From assembly GCA_009760855.2 (NCBI GenBank), contig WPIO01000028.1, positions 3,598,501-3,610,000 of the forward strand: DNA of 11,500 bases, given 5' to 3'. Below are positions 8,720-11,500 of this stretch, one piece after another. This DNA comes from Cristatella mucedo. Taxonomy: Eukaryota; Bryozoa; Phylactolaemata; Cristatellidae. The notes under the pieces were generated by a model, which did no database searches, was not told the origin of the DNA, and was given only the letters and a program-made list of their open reading frames with translations. Position 1 is the stretch's first letter. Every line of letters begins with the position of its first letter. A program made the position numbers and the translations under genes.

Positions 8720-8914
8720 AATTGAAAATTTTGGGAGGGGTTATCTAAAGAGAAATAAAAGATAAAAAAGTAGAAATAGAAATAAATAAAACATGAATTT
8801 AAGTAAAATAAGAATACATAAAAAATGAATAATAAAACCATAACAAGTAATAAATCAATAAAAATCAAAATGTAAAACCATAAGAGAAACGTAATTGAAA
8901 TTGAAAATTTTGGG
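8720..8914 (+). repeat. A-rich block between 16-bp direct repeats
   Basis: AATTGAAAATTTTGGG occurs at 8720-8735 and, exactly, at 8899-8914. Between them lie about 160 bases that are largely A with scattered T and G (AAATA/AATAAA-type). The layout resembles a retroposed A-rich tail flanked by target-site duplications, but the insert has no recognisable body. A local tandem duplication that captured a low-complexity run would look the same. Confidence 0.6.
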
Positions 8915-8924
8915 CGGCAGGGCG

Positions 8925-8990
8925 TAATAATGATAATAATGCACTTGATAAAGCGTCCTCAGAGAACTCATCTCTTTCTAGGCGCTTTAC
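8925..8990. repeat. (TAA/TGA)n plus hairpin module copy 2
   Basis: TAATAATGATAATAATG leads into AAAGCGTCCTCAGAGA (8950-8965), whose partner TCTCTTTCTAGGCGCTTT (8971-8988) is nearly its reverse complement around a short loop. The AGCGTCCT...AGGCGCTT arms match the arms of the hairpin at 10654-10690. The module lies about 190 bases upstream of dispersed repeat X copy 2 and may be its left end. Confidence 0.7.
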
Positions 8991-9176
8991 ATTTTCTGCA
9001 AAGGGATTGCGATTGAATGGTGAGTAAAATCATGCTAGATAAACAATCAAAATGAATAACATGGTTAGGGTAGATATGCACAGGCACAGCATGCAAGTGT
9101 GGTTAGTGGCAGCATGCACAGTGTCAGCAAGCATAAGCACATAAAGGACGAGTCACTGGGACCCATTAAATGCTGT
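8991..9176. other. Spacer between hairpin module and repeat X
   Basis: No gene is present. The CAGCATGCA phrase recurs (9086-9094 and about 9111-9119), giving a faint internal repetition. This may be part of the same composite repeat as its neighbours, because a hairpin module and repeat X bracket it. Confidence 0.4.
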
Positions 9177-9487
9177 CCTAAATAGGTGTTTTTCAAGTTC
9201 TTTTTATATGTGGTCAAGTCAGGGGATGTTCTGACGCATGTCGAAAGGGAGCACCAGGCTTTGGGAGCATAAGAAGTAAAGGCACCGTCTCCAAAGGACT
9301 TGAGAGGTTTGTACGACGTATTGGTAAACTGTTGGATACCGAAAAGCGGGTAGTACGATGCTTGGCCTGGTGGGGGAGTAGATCTGAGAGATAGGCTTGA
9401 GCCAAAGAATGAAGTGACCTAAAAGTGAGCGACGAAAACCTTGAAGTCGATGCGTCGCTTGACCGAAAGCCAGCGGGGTAGCCAAAG
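9177..9487 (+). repeat. Dispersed repeat X, copy 2
   Basis: This is the second copy of the repeat at 4540-4882, in the same orientation. Its start, GGTGTTTTTCAAGTTC (9185), pairs with GATGTGTTTCAGCTTTC (4558). Its end, GACCGAAAGCCAGCGGGGTA (9461-9480), pairs with the 4854-4875 end of copy 1. It appears less decayed than copy 1 at the end. Minus-strand frames of 63 and 116 codons cross it but have no recognisable domain and are not open in copy 1. Confidence 0.75.
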
Positions 9488-9506
9488 ATGAGCTCCTACA
9501 GCTCAT
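9488..9506. repeat. 7-bp perfect hairpin at the edge of repeat X
   Basis: ATGAGCT (9488-9494) and AGCTCAT (9500-9506) form a perfect stem with loop CCTAC, directly after the last base of the repeat X similarity. Confidence 0.6.
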
Positions 9507-9589
9507 GCAGCTACCGACGGGCTGGCGGAAGTAGCTCCGCAGACGACTCATCCCTCTGCTACGCCGCAAGCAGCGCTCCTCGCGTCGGT

Positions 9590-9690
9590 AGCTGGTCCTT
9601 GCAGACGCCTGACAAATACCGATGAACGAACGGGCTCGAACCCGGGCTGAGCGGCGAACTACTCGCAGACGCTGCCCTGAAAGGCTTAAA
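9590..9690 (-). mobile_element. tRNA-derived SINE remnant
   Basis: On the minus strand GGTTCGAGCCC (plus 9632-9642) is a perfect Pol III B box (GGTTCGANNCC). It is preceded by GCGTCTGCGAGTAGTTCGCC, which fits a tRNA anticodon region, and by AGGGCAGCG, which fits only the second half of an A box. The head therefore looks cut at its 5' side, near plus 9690. No tail or target duplication is evident. It is too degraded to be a tRNA gene. Confidence 0.5.
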
Positions 9691-9797
9691 TGTGACGTCA
9701 GCGGCAGCGAAGCGCGGCAGCAATGAAGAAACGCCCAGAGTTAAGCCTTGACCGAGCAGACGAGCCGAGGCGAGATTTATACAGCTCCACCTACCGT

Positions 9798-9825
9798 CTG
9801 ACCGGTCTTCCGCGTGACCAGTCAG
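9798..9825. repeat. Imperfect 10-bp hairpin
   Basis: CTGACCGGTC (9798-9807) and GACCAGTCAG (9816-9825) pair at 9 of 10 positions around an 8-base loop. Confidence 0.5.
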
Positions 9826-10645
9826 CGACATCTTTTCTTCTGCAAGCGGGTCGGCGTGTTGGTGGGTCAGACAAATTTGCACCGTCACAAATCGACCAGC
9901 GGCTTAGCCAAAGTTTGCGCTCTTAAAATATAAGGCGGCTTTGAAGGTGCATTTTTGCTGTACGGTTAGCAGCTGATTTTCAGACTCTGTAGAGTGATTT
10001 TGACGTTCTCTTAAATGAAGCCTAAGCCATCCGTATGCCCATTAACAATACGAGAGGTACATTTAGTCTGATCGCTAGATATCAATTATGAGCCTCACCA
10101 AATGAGCAGGGCGACCGTCTCAGGTTTTAGCATGTTAGAGCGGAAAGTGTTAGCTGAAGCATTCATTCTCGTCTACAGAGCAGGAGGAAGCCACGTTTGT
10201 ATTAGGTACCTCCATAGTGAAACGTTGGCATGCTAAATCATCCAGATTATGACAGTACCAGGGATTAGTAGCGGTTCGCAATGTATGCCAATGAGGAGCC
10301 AGATGTAAGTAACACATAACTTGGATCGATGAGTAAAAAGTCTTGGATCTGAAGTAATGCTAAGGAGTTGTACTTCATAACCGTTGGTGAGTAGTTGTGG
10401 TCCTCTCGTTGATTACGAATCGGTGGAATGTACACTTATGTGTTAAGAACGCGCGGGCCTGTTAAGCATTCTTGCTTGCTATAGTGCTCAGCTATCGTCG
10501 ACGTACCTACATCCGATAGGCATATGGAAGGCTTCTACAAATCTTTAGCTTCGCTTCAAGGCACTAGCTTTACCAGTATCTGTCACGACGCGAGTGAAAT
10601 CTAGCACACCATTTATGGGTAAATAAATTAAACATAGAGTACTTC
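9826..10645. other. No recognisable feature
   Basis: Mixed-composition sequence of about 800 bases without an open frame longer than 60 codons, long repeat or clear structure. Confidence 0.5.
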
Positions 10646-10772
10646 ATTTGCATAGCGCCCTAAGATAACTTTATCTTTATCTAGGCGCTTCACTTATGCC
10701 CAAGGGGTCGAAACCACGACGCGGTCGTTTAAAGGCAAGCACCCTGTCCAGCGTACTAGCCAGGATTTGCAT
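10646..10772 (-). mobile_element. Short tRNA-derived SINE with hairpin tail
   Basis: Read on the minus strand, CTGGCTAGTACGCTGG (plus 10748-10763) is A-box-like. About 35 bases later, GTTTCGACCCC (plus 10704-10714) is B-box-like, with GCTTGCC and CGTCGTG between them as in SINE heads. Right after the B box comes the hairpin module: AAGCGCCTAGATA on one arm, TATCTTAGGGCGCT on the other (plus 10654-10690). ATTTGCAT flanks the unit on both sides (10646-10653 and 10765-10772), so it could be an 8-bp target duplication around a 111-bp element. However, TTGCAT also precedes the hairpin at 8643, so the left copy may belong to the repeat itself. No A-rich tail is evident. Confidence 0.55.
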
Positions 10773-10861
10773 CTAGTGGACAAGACTTGCAAAACTGCTA
10801 TTGCTCCTCAGCAGCAGCAGCCGGATGGCGGCTGCAAAGCAGCGCTCTCTGTCGGCGACCC

Positions 10862-10921
10862 GTGCCAGTATACACGCACGTGTATACACGTATATACGCA
10901 GTGCCAGTATACACGCACGTG
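10862..10921. repeat. 39-bp-period direct repeat with 20-bp palindrome
   Basis: GTGCCAGTATACACGCACGT occurs at 10862 and again at 10901, exactly 39 bases apart. Between them GTATACACG-CA-CGTGTATAC (10868-10887) is a perfect palindrome apart from its two central bases. Much of the stretch alternates purine and pyrimidine, a Z-DNA-prone pattern. Confidence 0.85.
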
Positions 10922-11185
10922 CAAGCAAAGCTTTAGAAAGCCTAAGCAGGCATTAGCATGTCAATTCAATGCATAAATAGATAAGATTGTCTTTCTCTGC
11001 TGGGATTTTTTTCTCCGGCTAAACGAGAATTACAGAAAGAAGCCTGCTTGACCGCAGGGGCGCCGCTCTACCCGAGGAAAGCACAAGCCAACAACACTGG
11101 CCATGAGCTCAGAGTATGAGTTAAAGAGATGAGCGAGTCGAGGCGCTGCCGGTTGGGATGTGGAGATGGGTATATACGCCAGGTA

Positions 11186-11224
11186 TTTCGGCAGGATGCT
11201 CGAGACGCGAGCGTCCTGCCGAAA
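11186..11224. repeat. 17-bp hairpin, 5-base loop
   Basis: TTTCGGCAGGATGCTCG (11186-11202) pairs with CGAGCGTCCTGCCGAAA (11208-11224) around AGACG. As RNA, all 17 pairs would form, 16 Watson-Crick and one G-U; as DNA there is one mismatch. It is by far the strongest simple stem in the window. No adjoining gene explains it. It is too short and tight-looped for a typical microRNA precursor. Confidence 0.85.
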
Positions 11225-11306
11225 CGGGGGCAAGGTCGAATCAGTTGCAGGTGGTGGAACTGTCTCAATCCTCAGGAAAGCAGTTTGAGAAGAGTGAGCA
11301 AGCGAA

Positions 11307-11307
11307 C

Positions 11308-11342
<35 letters not shown>

Positions 11343-11459
11343 GCGTGTCTTTCTGTCTCTCTCTCTCTCTCTCTGTCTCCCTCTTTCTGTCTCCCTCTTT
11401 GTCTCCCTCTCTCAGTCTCCCTCTCTCTGTCTCCCTCTCTCTGTCTCTGTGTCTGTCTT

Positions 11460-11495
<36 letters not shown>

Positions 11496-11500
11496 CTCTT
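11307..11500. repeat. CT-rich compound microsatellite, runs off the right edge
   Basis: (CT)n is mixed with CTGT, CCCTCTCTGTCTC and TTTCTGTCTC units. Its vocabulary is the reverse complement of the 7535-7840 block (for example CTCTGTCTCCCTCT against AGAGGGAGACAGAG). The tract is cut by the end of the window. Confidence 0.97.

Noticed and set aside
9214-9888. Overlapping minus-strand ORFs of 63, 116 and 109 codons
   Set aside because: They cross the borders of repeat X and a SINE remnant, are not kept open in the other copy of X, and show no domain.
10862-10921. CRISPR-like repeat
   Set aside because: There are only two units, the spacer is itself palindromic and related to the repeat, and the genome looks eukaryotic.

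Overview
This window reads as non-coding, repeat-rich DNA from a eukaryotic nuclear genome, almost certainly an animal. The evidence is long (GA)n/(CT)n microsatellites, a short hAT-type transposon with an 8-bp target duplication, tRNA-derived SINE remnants, old diverged duplications, and no credible long ORF. A mollusc, possibly a gastropod, is my best guess for the host. It rests only on the general look of the repeats (GA microsatellites, hairpin repeats built on AGCGYCCT...AGGCGCTT), so it is weak.

Layout. Positions 1-3630 are AT-rich and dominated by two old, colinear copies of the same sequence: copy A from 1 to about 1310, and copy B from about 2246 to 3550, offset about 2240 bases. 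A 186-bp SPIN/OposCharlie-like hAT MITE (1417-1602), flanked by GCCTAGAG/ACCTAGAG, sits on the A side and has no counterpart on the B side. Copy B ends in a short ORF (3455-3631) whose last residues look slightly like the start of a SAP motif. Positions 3632-5200 hold a short (TC)n tract and the first copy of a second dispersed repeat (4540-4882). A perfect 10-bp hairpin lies just before a 105-bp (GA)n tract (5202-5306).

Positions 5307-6160 carry only a small hairpin. From about 6160 to 7530 the sequence becomes GC- and CpG-rich, with GCC/CGG trinucleotide runs and several perfect palindromes. It could be a promoter or first-exon island, but no gene can be named. A large compound purine microsatellite follows (7535-7840).

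The right third (7841-11500) is mostly repeat debris: a tRNA-like fragment (about 8028-8075), three copies of a hairpin module (8643-8669, 8941-8990, 10646-10690), an A-rich block between 16-bp direct repeats (8720-8914), the second copy of the dispersed repeat (9177-9487), and two minus-strand tRNA-type SINE remnants (about 9590-9690 and 10654-10764). It also has a 39-bp-period repeat containing a 20-bp palindrome (10862-10921), a 17-bp hairpin (11186-11224), and a CT-rich microsatellite running off the right edge that resembles the 7535-7840 block in inverse orientation.

I found no gene system, operon, CRISPR array or intact mobile-element enzyme. All ORFs of 60-160 codons look like chance or microsatellite readings. 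The most useful observations are the SPIN-like MITE, the A/B duplication that appears to preserve its unoccupied site, and the recurring hairpin-tailed repeats.
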